NCBI GenBank assembly: GCA_017475265.1
Contig: JAFVFY010000070.1
Coordinates: 1-54,703 of the forward strand
Direction of reading: 5' to 3'
Source: Prevotella sp.
GTDB lineage: Bacteria > Bacteroidota > Bacteroidia > Bacteroidales > Bacteroidaceae
DNA: 54,703 nt
Below the pieces are notes generated by a model. It worked only from the letters and a program-made list of their open reading frames with translations. It made no database searches and was not told the DNA's origin. This document shows positions 44,023-51,274 of the stretch, one piece after another (the first letter of the stretch is position 1; every line of letters begins with the position of its first letter). Both the position numbers and the translations under genes were made by a program.

Positions 44023-44658
44023 TTATTCCGTTTTTGTTTTCTTGCAGTTGTACGACTCTACGTGATGCAGAATCTCGTCCTTGATGGAATTCCACTCAAC
44101 TGGCTGGAACATATAGGGCATGGGCTGTGGGTCAGCGTCTGCGAAATAGGACATGCTAAGAAGTGCCCTATATTCAGAACCATCCGTATATTTTTGAAGA
44201 TAGAAACGAATAAGGTCGTCGAAAGAGTAATGTTTCAATAGGAAATATATGTCAACGAAATCCTTCTTTGTGCCTCTTCCAATCACGGCGTTCACCTTCA
44301 TGGCAGCAACATCTTTTGGTGAAGCAAGTCGTAGGCCGTCTTCTACGACGGGCTTGTCTATCCATAGGTAATCATAGTTTACGACGTCCACCTTGATTTT
44401 ATTGAGGTAGTAGGCTTTGATGCGCTTTGAACAGTTTCCGCGTACCACGTTTTCAGCACAGTCTTTCATCATTCCAGTAAGTTCCTCTACATCCTCAGTG
44501 GTGTGTCCGAAGAAATCCAGATCGACTGACCTGCGATGTCCGTACTGTAATGCAAGAGAGGTACCACCGACGAGCCTCATATCTGAAAGGAGCGGCTGTC
44601 GCATCAGTACCCTTAGGAGTTCCAAAGTGTCGGGAAGGACTGTCTGAAGTGATAACAT
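44023..44658 (-). CDS. AbiEii/AbiGii-type nucleotidyltransferase toxin
   Basis: 211 residues. The nucleotidyltransferase signature GGTSLALQYGHRRSVDLDFF has the G-G-T/S and D-x-D catalytic pattern. Later blocks (ASPKDVAAMKVNAVIGRGTKKDFVDIYFLL) are typical of AbiEii proteins. These are the toxins of type IV-like AbiE systems, which halt growth, often during phage attack, by acting on tRNA or nucleotide targets. Its start lies inside the antitoxin gene (46-base overlap), so the two are translated together. It lies within the repeat-bounded island. Confidence 0.9.
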   Translation of the reverse strand: MLSLQTVLPDTLELLRVLMRQPLLSDMRLVGGTSLALQYGHRRSVDLDFFGHTTEDVEELTGMMKDCAENVVRGNCSKRIKAYYLNKIKVDVVNYDYLWIDKPVVEDGLRLASPKDVAAMKVNAVIGRGTKKDFVDIYFLLKHYSFDDLIRFYLQKYTDGSEYRALLSMSYFADADPQPMPYMFQPVEWNSIKDEILHHVESYNCKKTKTE

Positions 44659-44918
44659 CTGTAGTCTTTTTCGTCCGTATGTGAAATGGTGGTGATAAAT
44701 GCCAGGCAGACGGGGTCAAGGGTACGCAACTGCTTGCATTCTTCAACAATCTTGTCGAGGCCATAATACTTGTTAATGAGTTGCCAGTCGCTCATCTGCC
44801 CATGTTCCAATACACGCTGTATGACATAGCCCGGCGACTCGTCCAAAGACAATGCCGAAAGGTCAGCATCCCAAAACAGGTTGCTGGAAAAGTTCCGAAT
44901 GCAATCCTCACTACTCAT
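44613..44918 (-). CDS. Putative antitoxin, DUF6922-like, partner of AbiEii
   Basis: 101 residues from the ATG at 44918. The -7 box at 44947-44939 lies so close that the longer start at 44942 would fall at the transcription start. The pattern LFWDADLSALSLDESPGYVI..RVLEHGQMSDWQLINKYYGLDKIVEECKQLRTLDPVCLAFI is what I know as DUF6922, a family usually found just before AbiEii-type toxins in Bacteroidota. It probably neutralises the toxin or represses the pair. It lacks a visible DNA-binding wing of the AbiEi kind. Confidence 0.8.
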   Translation of the reverse strand: MSSEDCIRNFSSNLFWDADLSALSLDESPGYVIQRVLEHGQMSDWQLINKYYGLDKIVEECKQLRTLDPVCLAFITTISHTDEKDYRCYHFRQSFPTLWNS

Positions 44919-44938
44919 CACTTCACGTTGAATTTGAT

Positions 44939-44947
44939 GCAAAGATA
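44939..44947 (-). promoter_or_regulatory. -7 box of the antitoxin-toxin pair
   Basis: TATCTTTGC on the minus strand, 20 bases before the ATG at 44918. No clear -33 match. Confidence 0.6.
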
Positions 44948-45088
44948 GGAAAAGTTCAGCAAGCAGCGTTCATTGTGAACCGTATATTATCTTTTTTTAG
45001 CATTTAGTTTTCTCTTTGTTATAAAATTTGTCGTTCCTTTGCACCTGTCAGAGAATCATAAAAGCGGCTTCTAAGTTAAAAAATGAGT

Positions 45089-45190
45089 TATAATCTGGCG
45101 CAATCTCAACTTTTTTGTAAGATTGCGCCAGTTTATAGGGTTATTATTTGGCGCAATCGCATATTTTTATTAACTTTGCGCCAGATTATA
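45089..45190 (+). promoter_or_regulatory. Promoter with four alternating TGGCGCAA sites, ATPase gene
   Basis: The promoter is TTTG (45147-45150), 20 bases, TAACTTTG (45171-45178). Four copies of a TGGCGCAAtc site, in the order forward, reverse, forward, reverse, lie at 45096-45105, 45121-45130, 45149-45158 and 45177-45184. The third overlaps the -33 box and the fourth the -7 box. The first and fourth share a longer ATAATCTGGCGCA. This looks like an operator array for a repressor, perhaps the gene's own product. Confidence 0.75.
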
Positions 45191-45202
45191 AATAATGAGG
45201 AT

Positions 45203-46666
45203 ATGGAAAAGGCTATTATTGGTCGCGAAAAAGAGAAAAAGGAGCTGAAGAAGTATATTTCTTCAGAGCAGTCAGAGTTTATAGCCATCTATGGCAGACG
45301 GCGTGTTGGAAAGACCTTCCTTGTGAAGGAACTGTTAGATGGAAAGTTCACCTTCAGAATGACTGGCAAAGAAAATGCACGCCTTGGTGACCAGCTGCTG
45401 AATTTCTCATACGCGCTGGATGATTTCTTTCATGATGATGATACACCCAAGAACTGGACAGAGGCGTTCCGCCAGCTCTCCAAAGACATCGAGAAACAGG
45501 GAGAAGGTCCTAAAATCATCTTCATTGATGAACTTCCCTGGTTTGACACACCCAAATCCCGTTTCCTTAGCGCACTGGAACATTTCTGGAATGACTGGGC
45601 CTACTATCGGAATGACATTAAGCTGATTGTCTGCGGTTCGGCTACTTCATGGATGCTGAAGAAGTTGATTAACTCCAGAGGTGGACTACATAACCGCGTG
45701 ACCCACAAGATGCTGATTTCTCCCTTCTGCCTTGAAGAAATGGAGCAATACTTCCACAGCAAAGGTTTTAACTATGAGCGTCCTGAGATGATTGACTGCT
45801 ACATGGCAGTCGGGGGTGTCGCCTATTATCTGTCGCTCTTTGACAAGGACAAGAGCGTTGCAGAGAATATAAACAGCCTGTGCTTTACCAGGGGCGGGGA
45901 ACTGACAGATGAGTTCAACAAACTATACGACTCGCTTTTCAAAAAGGCTGAGAACCATATTGCAGTCATCAACGCACTCAGTAGTGCTCGGAAAGGGATG
46001 ACCCGTCTGGAATTAATCAGCAAGGCTAAACTGCCGAATAACGGTAATCTCACCACCCTGCTCGAAGAATTGGAGACATGTGAATTCATACGCTCCTACC
46101 GCCCATTCGGAAAAGAAAAGAAGGATAAGATGTTCCAGCTCACAGACCAGTTCTCGCTTTTCTATCTTCACTTTATGAAAGCCGGAAATGATTATGGCAA
46201 GAATTATTGGCTGCAGAAGATTGGGGAGCCAGACTATATTGCATGGTCAGGCTATGCCTTTGAGACCGTATGCCTGCATCACATAGACCAGATAGTCAAT
46301 GCCTTGGGCATAAGTGGTGCTTACTATTCGCCCTGCTCATGGTCATATCGTCCGTCAGAGGCTGTAAAGAATGATGCTGATGCTGACGAGGACCTGAAAA
46401 CTGGCGGGCAGATTGACTTGCTGATTGACAGGAAAGACAAGACCATCAGTGTCTGTGAGATGAAGTATGCCGAAGGTGAGTATGAGATTACCAAAGCGTA
46501 TGCCAACCGTGTGGAGCAAAGGCTTCGCACTTTCAGGAAAGTGACAAACACAAAGAAATCCTTTTCAAAAGTTTATGTCACTCCCTTCGGCCTATATAAT
46601 AATATGTACTCCAGGAAAGTCAATAAACAAATTACAGCAGACGACCTTTTCAAGAAGGGGGAATGA
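45203..46666 (+). CDS. Archaeal-type ATPase with C-terminal nuclease-like DUF234 region
   Basis: 487 residues. Walker A is YGRRRVGKTFLV (about residues 30-41) and Walker B is KIIFIDELPWF, as in the PF01637 STAND-like ATPases. After a winged-helix-like middle (LSSARKGMTRLELISKAKL) comes a DUF234-like end with a PD-(D/E)xK pattern (GGQIDLLIDR ... ISVCEMKYAEG). Such proteins are very common in Bacteroidota; their role is unproven, though defence or mobile-element functions are suspected. The ATG at 45203 follows the promoter; the longer reading from 45083 would run through the operators. Codon use is more AT-rich than the flanks. Confidence 0.88.
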   Translation: MEKAIIGREKEKKELKKYISSEQSEFIAIYGRRRVGKTFLVKELLDGKFTFRMTGKENARLGDQLLNFSYALDDFFHDDDTPKNWTEAFRQLSKDIEKQGEGPKIIFIDELPWFDTPKSRFLSALEHFWNDWAYYRNDIKLIVCGSATSWMLKKLINSRGGLHNRVTHKMLISPFCLEEMEQYFHSKGFNYERPEMIDCYMAVGGVAYYLSLFDKDKSVAENINSLCFTRGGELTDEFNKLYDSLFKKAENHIAVINALSSARKGMTRLELISKAKLPNNGNLTTLLEELETCEFIRSYRPFGKEKKDKMFQLTDQFSLFYLHFMKAGNDYGKNYWLQKIGEPDYIAWSGYAFETVCLHHIDQIVNALGISGAYYSPCSWSYRPSEAVKNDADADEDLKTGGQIDLLIDRKDKTISVCEMKYAEGEYEITKAYANRVEQRLRTFRKVTNTKKSFSKVYVTPFGLYNNMYSRKVNKQITADDLFKKGE

Positions 46667-46717
46667 TAATAGTAAACAAACACGATGAAGTTTATACAAA
46701 AATTGAGGTCTTCTATA

Positions 46718-46829
46718 ATTTCCCCAACACCCGTCAAAACCCTGAAGGAAGCCCAGCGAATCGCCCTTGACGAAGGCATCAAGCACGTGTATTTAGGAAA
46801 TGTTTGAGAAAAGACGTTAGGATGCTGAC
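46718..46829. repeat. Right copy of the 112-base direct repeat (amrS 3' end)
   Basis: A second, promoterless copy of the end of amrS, still reading SPTPVKTLKEAQRIAL then DEGIKHVYLGNV and a stop. Together with 43859-43970 it brackets the AbiE/ATPase block. Confidence 0.93.
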
Positions 46830-46876
46830 TACAATAAAGTCATTCCACCCTCTATATCTTTTTTTCCACATTTCTT

Positions 46877-46926
46877 CACTTTCCCCCGAAATTATTTGGC
46901 CGTGTCGGGGAAAGTGGGTAACTTTG
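46877..46926 (+). promoter_or_regulatory. Orphan promoter with dyad around -33
   Basis: TTTG (46895-46898), 20 bases, TAACTTTG (46919-46926). The arms CACTTTCCCCcGA (46877-46889) and TCGGGGAAAGTG (46905-46916) bracket the -33 box. Only a 32-codon frame (ATG at 46960, stop at 47056-47058) lies downstream on this strand, overlapping the decayed PIN gene. The promoter has probably lost its gene. Confidence 0.65.
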
Positions 46927-46959
46927 CACTCTCCAAAGCAAGGAAACTGAAAATCAAAC

Positions 46960-47134
46960 ATGTCATATGGTCGGAAGGGCCACGATGATCTTGGGCTACA
47001 TTCAGTTCCATCTCAGAGTATGTCTTCATGTGTTCCTCCTTCAACGGAAGAATATTGATGAAATAATCCCTGTTTATGGAGTCAACCATATCTCGCGCAG
47101 ACTTCCACAGCTTGGCTACCAGCTTATTGTTGTT
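46960..47134 (-). pseudogene. Remnant of a PIN-domain (VapC-like) toxin
   Basis: On the minus strand an open frame without its own start reads KLVAKLWKSARDMVDSIN then ILPLKEEHMKTYSEMEL and DHRGPSDHM. These are the spacing and key residues of the C-terminal third of PIN toxins (ILPI...H...L...HrDPfDR). The N-terminal catalytic part and the last strand are missing. It is a decayed toxin gene, and the frame then runs on without similarity. Confidence 0.5.
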
Positions 47135-47186
47135 ATATTGCTTTCCTTACATCTGCGGGGAGGCTCTCCCATGCTTTTGCGGTCAT
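47133..47186 (-). pseudogene. Short leader ORF, probable remnant of the antitoxin start
   Basis: MTAKAWESLPADVRKAI and a stop, 30 bases after a good TATCTTTGC -7 box (47224-47216, minus strand). Its place directly before the PIN fragment suggests the first codons of the cognate antitoxin, joined to the toxin remnant by a deletion. Confidence 0.4.
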
Positions 47187-47215
47187 ATTCGTATAGTAGT
47201 TTAGAGTTTTGTGGT

Positions 47216-47224
47216 GCAAAGATA
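47216..47224 (-). promoter_or_regulatory. -7 box of the decayed toxin-antitoxin locus
   Basis: TATCTTTGC on the minus strand. It is intact although the genes it served are broken. Confidence 0.5.
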
Positions 47225-47307
47225 AGAATTATTTAGCAAACGACGATATTTTGAGCCGTTAATTTTTTGCAAAAGCACTCATTATTCCTGCATTATCAGC
47301 CGATTTA

Positions 47308-47339
47308 TTTGGCGGTTTGGGAAAAATGTTGTACCTTTG
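47308..47339 (+). promoter_or_regulatory. Promoter of the unknown gene/DUF6078 pair
   Basis: TTTG (47308-47311), a 20-base spacer and TACCTTTG (47332-47339). It leaves a 5' leader of about 130 bases. Confidence 0.75.
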
Positions 47340-47397
47340 TATGCGAAAGCGGAGAGTCGGGAAATACCGAGCTTTGCTTTAAAGGCTAAAGCCATTA

Positions 47398-47459
47398 ACC
47401 CCTATAAATAGGGGGGTTATAGATGAATAGAAGGGGTGTGCTTTTTGAAGGGCACACCG
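47398..47459 (+). promoter_or_regulatory. Structured mRNA leader with two hairpins
   Basis: AACCCCTAT-aaa-TAGGGGGGTT (about 47398-47419) and GGTGTGC...GCACACC (about 47435-47459) can each fold just ahead of the gene at 47479. No known riboswitch class is recognised. Local structure this strong in front of a start codon suggests control of translation or a bound protein. Confidence 0.45.
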
Positions 47460-47478
47460 CCACGCAAAGGAATATGTA

Positions 47479-48357
47479 ATGAGACATAAGAACGACATCG
47501 CACTGGCCGCCACGAGCGCCCGCAGCTACAACCGACACTGGCGTGCCGGGAAACTGTCATGGTCGGATATTGGCAAGGTCAAGTACCTCTTCGACGGGGC
47601 CATTGAGTATATGGATGAGGTGACGCTGGCCTATACCCGGGAGCATTTCAACAAGCTGCGCAAGGCCTTGGGCTATAAACAGGAGTCGGAATTTACCGAG
47701 CTTATTGAGCGGTCGGAGGCTTTCCGCATCGTAAGGGATAAGGAGACCCGGCAGATGGTGGCGTTCATGTCGCCCTTCGTGGGCGACCGTTATGTGCCGA
47801 CGTCCACTCAGGAGATTGAAGAGCCTGCCATCCCCTACGACATCTTCTTCTGCAAGGCAAACGCATTGGCCAACGACAACGACCGTGACAAGATATCGGA
47901 AAACCAGCGACAGCATCGTAATGGCATTGACATGCACGTCTTGTTGGCCGGCAATGTGCCCAAGTTCCACATCACGCCTGAGGGCGATGCGTTGACGCGT
48001 ATTTACAATGGACTGCTCTATGTACGTCGTCATGACGGTTTGAACCAGCGCTATTTCGGAGATTTCATCTTCCACCACATGCGAAGATACAAGGTTAGCA
48101 AGGAGATGGCAGACAGCGTGCTCAACATCTATATCGACGGGAGGCTGGCCGGACACATGGCCCGTCGTGTGGGCATAGAGAACTGGCCCAGCGAGGCCAT
48201 CCTGAAATGGCTGGACTATTACTTCGGAGCCAAACAGATAGAGAAAGTCGTGACCGATGCGCATCAGACGTGGGAGCGGCATCAGGAAGGGACGCTGAAA
48301 GAGTATGCTTCGGACTTGGTAAAGAAGATAAACGACAAAAAGAAGAATGAGGTATGA
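47479..48357 (+). CDS. Protein of unknown function, 292 residues
   Basis: I do not recognise a family. The N-terminus is basic (MRHKNDIALAATSARSYNRHWRAGKLSW). The middle is soluble and mixed (FMSPFVGDRYVPTST, YDIFFCKANALAND), and the C-terminus is lysine-rich (VKKINDKKKNEV). There is no signal peptide or membrane segment. It overlaps the DUF6078 gene by 4 bases (ATGA), so the two are translationally coupled and probably work together. A strong promoter and a structured leader stand before it. Base composition is closer to the GC-rich core than to the AbiE island. Confidence 0.8.
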   Translation: MRHKNDIALAATSARSYNRHWRAGKLSWSDIGKVKYLFDGAIEYMDEVTLAYTREHFNKLRKALGYKQESEFTELIERSEAFRIVRDKETRQMVAFMSPFVGDRYVPTSTQEIEEPAIPYDIFFCKANALANDNDRDKISENQRQHRNGIDMHVLLAGNVPKFHITPEGDALTRIYNGLLYVRRHDGLNQRYFGDFIFHHMRRYKVSKEMADSVLNIYIDGRLAGHMARRVGIENWPSEAILKWLDYYFGAKQIEKVVTDAHQTWERHQEGTLKEYASDLVKKINDKKKNEV

Positions 48358-48785
48358 ATAAAATGACTTTCGATTTAGTGCCCGACGGTTATCCTTTCTG
48401 CATCGTGACGGATTGCCCCGTGGCTGAACATTGCCTGCGCCAGAAGGCAAGGCAGATGCTTGGGAAAAATGACAAGGTAGTCAAGGTGGTTAATCCGCTG
48501 CTGACGCAGCCGTCAGAGCAGTGCGAGTTCTACCGCTCTGACGAGCCGCAGGTGTTTGCCCGAGGCTTTGCTGCCATGCAGGAAGAGATGCTGCCGCGCC
48601 AGTACAAGGTGTTCATGAAGAGGCTTCAGGACCATTTCGGACGTACTGGATACTTTGAACGCAGGCGGGGCGAGAGGCTTTGTTCGCCTGCAGACATCAT
48701 TGTCATCGAGAAGGTACTGGCCAGTCTCGGTCTTTCGCACCTTGGTTTTGACGCATACGAACGACATCTCAACTGGAAAGAATAA
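48354..48785 (+). CDS. DUF6078-like protein
   Basis: 143 residues. The N-terminal VPDGYPFCIVTDCPVAEHCLRQKARQML has four spaced cysteines/histidines, as I know for DUF6078, a Bacteroidales family without known function. It may bind a metal or an iron-sulfur cluster, but that is only inferred. The last half (QYKVFMKRLQDHFGRTGYFERRRGE) is basic. It is coupled to the upstream unknown gene by a 4-base overlap and is followed by a hairpin. Confidence 0.75.
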   Translation: MNKMTFDLVPDGYPFCIVTDCPVAEHCLRQKARQMLGKNDKVVKVVNPLLTQPSEQCEFYRSDEPQVFARGFAAMQEEMLPRQYKVFMKRLQDHFGRTGYFERRRGERLCSPADIIVIEKVLASLGLSHLGFDAYERHLNWKE

Positions 48786-48792
48786 GTACTTG

Positions 48793-48819
48793 CTCCAGTA
48801 CGGAACGTCCGTACTGGAG
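48793..48819 (+). terminator. Hairpin after the DUF6078 gene
   Basis: CTCCAGTACGGA-acg-TCCGTACTGGAG is a perfect 12-base stem with a 3-base loop, 8 bases after the stop. It is followed by TATTTCC, a weak T-tract. Confidence 0.6.
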
Positions 48820-48853
48820 TATTTCCATTGCCGTACTGTGATGCTTCCAGCGG

Positions 48854-49930
48854 ATGCAGTTGATGTACGATAAAGGGGAGCGTTTCTACGAAGATACGGC
48901 TGTATATGGTGCAACTATTGATGACATTGATATGGATGCCGTTGCCGAATATGCAAAACTGGTAGGTTATGGGAAGTCGCCACTTGAATACCTGCGAGAG
49001 AACAACGGCTTTGTCACGACCAACAAGAAAGGTGAGGAAGATGTGAGTGTTGCCTGCATTTTGCTTTTCGGCAAGAATCCTCAGAAGTTCTTCCCTCGTA
49101 GTCGTACCCGTTTCATCCGCTATGAAGGTGTTGACGAGAAGGTTGGCGCAGAGATGAACGTCATCAAAGATGTCATTTTTGAGGGAACCATTCTGAATCA
49201 GGTCAGAAAGACCATAGAGTACATCGAGACTCAGGTACGTGAACATACATTCTTAGGGCAGCATGGGCAGTTCGTCACCCGTCGTGACTATCCAGAGTTC
49301 GTCATTCAAGAAATGGTGGTTAATGCATGTTGCCATAGAGCCCACAATATCAAAGGAACTGAGATTCAAATCAAAATGTTCGATGACCGTATTGTGTTTG
49401 AATCGCCAGGCAAATTACCAGGTCAAGTCAAGCCAACGAATATCAGAACCACTCACTTCTCTCGCAATCCGAAGATAGCTGCATTTCTAAAAGCATATCA
49501 CTATGTGAAGGAGTTTGGTGAGGGTATGGATCGTATCTGCCGAGAACAGGAAGCTAATGGTGGCCAAGTTCCATCTTTCCGGACAGATGACTTCATTCTG
49601 AAAATTACCGTGCCAAAGGTCACAGAAAACTCTTCTATTCGATTAGGAACCGAACAGAACCGAATAGAAAAGTTACCAGAAAACACAGATGTCACAGAAA
49701 ACGTCACAGATACGTCACAGAAAACGTCACAGAAAACGTCACAGAAAACGTCACAGAAAATCATTGGCCTAGTGAAGGAAGACCCTTATATTTCAACCTC
49801 TAGAATGGCTGAAGTTATAGGTATTGATAGGAGAAATATAGCAAGAAACATTAAGAAACTACAAGACCTAGGTATCGTTCGCCGTGTTGGCCCAGATAAA
49901 GGTGGTTTTTGGGAAATAATTGAAGAGTAA
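48854..49930 (+). pseudogene. 5'-truncated AlbA/AAA-4-type ATP-binding regulator
   Basis: The open frame gives 358 residues starting at an internal methionine (MQLMYDKGERFYEDTAV). In complete family members an AlbA_2 (Schlafen-like) domain of about 150 residues precedes this segment; it is absent here, and the bases just upstream read on in frame (..CFQR) behind a stop. What remains is the ATPase-like middle (EFVIQEMVVNACCHRAHN, FESPGKLPG, HYVKEFGEGMDRICRE) and a C-terminal winged helix (STSRMAEVIGIDRRNIARNI). A 12-base repeat encodes TSQK four times between the two. It could still be expressed from the hairpin side, but it is probably inactive. Confidence 0.65.
49712..49759. repeat. 12-base tandem repeat coding for TSQK x4
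   Basis: ACGTCACAGAAA is repeated four times without a mismatch. Looser copies (GTCACAGAAA, GTCACAGAT) precede it. Being a multiple of three, changes in number would lengthen or shorten the linker without a frameshift. Confidence 0.9.
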
Positions 49931-50020
49931 TGGCATTTTATTACAAAGAAAAATCAGATTGAAAAGAGTTATGCATGTTGCACACAACAATGATGAAGCA
50001 TGTTTAGTCAAGCGATTGAA

Positions 50021-50060
50021 ACGAAAAAAGAGAGAAAGGCTGTGTTTCGCCCTTCTCTCC
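50021..50060 (-). terminator. Terminator of the alcohol dehydrogenase operon
   Basis: On the minus strand GAGAGAAGGGC...GCCTTTCTCTC forms an 11-base stem (about 50030-50059) and is followed by CTTTTTTCG. It lies about 65 bases past the stop of the dehydrogenase. Confidence 0.8.
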
Positions 50061-50123
50061 TTGGTTGTCTTTGACAAATGTCAGTGCTCACCATAAGCTA
50101 TTCAATTGTTTAATTTAGCAATA

Positions 50124-51263
50124 TTAATTGCACTCGTTCAGTATCACCACAATCTCGTCAGCGGTGAGCTGCTTGCAGCAGCCGGGGGTGATGACGGTGC
50201 TTTCGGCAATGGCACGGATGATGTCATCATCAAGGGTTATACCCATTTCGGTAAAAGTGATGGGTAGACCTACCTCACGAATGAAGTCTGCAAGGAAGTC
50301 AATGCCCTCGTCTGCATCCTGTACCAACCAAACTTCCTGCGCCCAACGACGGAACTTTTCTTCTGCGCTTTTGTAGATATGGCGATAGAGTATTGGATGC
50401 AGCACAGCCAATCCTTGGCCATGATTGCAGTCAGTGTATGCTCCAAGTTGGTGCTCTATCATGTGACACTGGAAGTCAGTCACCTTGCCAAGTTTCAGAA
50501 TGCCATTTTCACCCATCGCCGATGCCCACATCAGTTCTGAGCGGGCAAAGTCATCATCAGGATTGGCGATGATGGCCTTCAGGTTCTTGATGACACTACG
50601 TTGCACGGCCTCGTTGATGCGATCGCTGAGATTGCATGTGTGCGGGAGGCCGAAATAGGTCTCCATACAATGGCTCAGCGTATCGAAGGCTCCGCTGATG
50701 ACCTGCTTCATCGGCACCGTCTTCGTCAGGTCAGGGTCGAGGATGGCGAAGTCGGCGAAGCTGCCCCAGAGCGGACTCTTTTGTTTCTTTTCCTCATTCG
50801 TAATCACGGCTCCATTGTTCTGTTCCGAACCCGTGCCGCTGGCAGTCACGATGACTCCGAGCGGGATAAATTCGGTTGGAATCTTGCGCTCCGCATATTC
50901 ATAGTCCCAGATGTCGCTGTCGAGCCGAGCCTGTGCCGAGACTATCTTGCAGCAGTCGCTCACCGAGCCACCACCCACAGCAAGGATGAAATCGACATCC
51001 TGCTCACGAGCCAACCTTGCGCCCTCCAGCACCTTTGCATAAGTGGGATTAGGCATGATGCCACCAAAGTCCGTCACTGTCTTCCCAGCCTCATTGAGCA
51101 TCGTCACAATACGGTCATACAGTCCCGTGCGCTTCAGCGAACCGCCACCGTATGCCAGCATCACACGCTTTCCATATTTCTGTAACTCCTTCTTCAGCGA
51201 GTCCTCAAAACATCCCTGCCCGAAATGGATTCGAACAGGAAACTGATAGTCAAATCTGTTCAT
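50124..51263 (-). CDS. Iron-containing alcohol dehydrogenase (BDH/YqhD type)
   Basis: 379 residues. The NAD(P)-binding GGGS motifs (LAYGGGSLKRTG, AVGGGSVSDCCK) and the metal ligands in FDTLSHCMETYF and CHMIEHQLGAYTDCNHGQGLA (Asp and three His) are present. Type III alcohol dehydrogenases of this branch reduce aldehydes, usually with NADPH. It follows the lipoprotein hydrolase by 11 bases, so both belong to one transcript whose promoter resembles that of the aldo/keto reductase operon. A role in handling reactive aldehydes or alcohol esters fits the set. Confidence 0.94.
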   Translation of the reverse strand: MNRFDYQFPVRIHFGQGCFEDSLKKELQKYGKRVMLAYGGGSLKRTGLYDRIVTMLNEAGKTVTDFGGIMPNPTYAKVLEGARLAREQDVDFILAVGGGSVSDCCKIVSAQARLDSDIWDYEYAERKIPTEFIPLGVIVTASGTGSEQNNGAVITNEEKKQKSPLWGSFADFAILDPDLTKTVPMKQVISGAFDTLSHCMETYFGLPHTCNLSDRINEAVQRSVIKNLKAIIANPDDDFARSELMWASAMGENGILKLGKVTDFQCHMIEHQLGAYTDCNHGQGLAVLHPILYRHIYKSAEEKFRRWAQEVWLVQDADEGIDFLADFIREVGLPITFTEMGITLDDDIIRAIAESTVITPGCCKQLTADEIVVILNECN

Positions 51264-51274
51264 CTTCTCTCCGT

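Noticed and set aside
43945-44241. Plus-strand frame of 98 codons after amrS
   Set aside because: It runs over the duplicated segment and antisense to the AbiEii toxin; no start signals.
46960-47058. 32-codon plus-strand ORF behind the orphan promoter
   Set aside because: It overlaps the PIN remnant on the other strand and shows no recognisable features; it is probably fortuitous.
47398-47459. Known riboswitch class in the leader
   Set aside because: I compared the hairpins by eye with common classes and found no match, so it is reported only as a structured leader.
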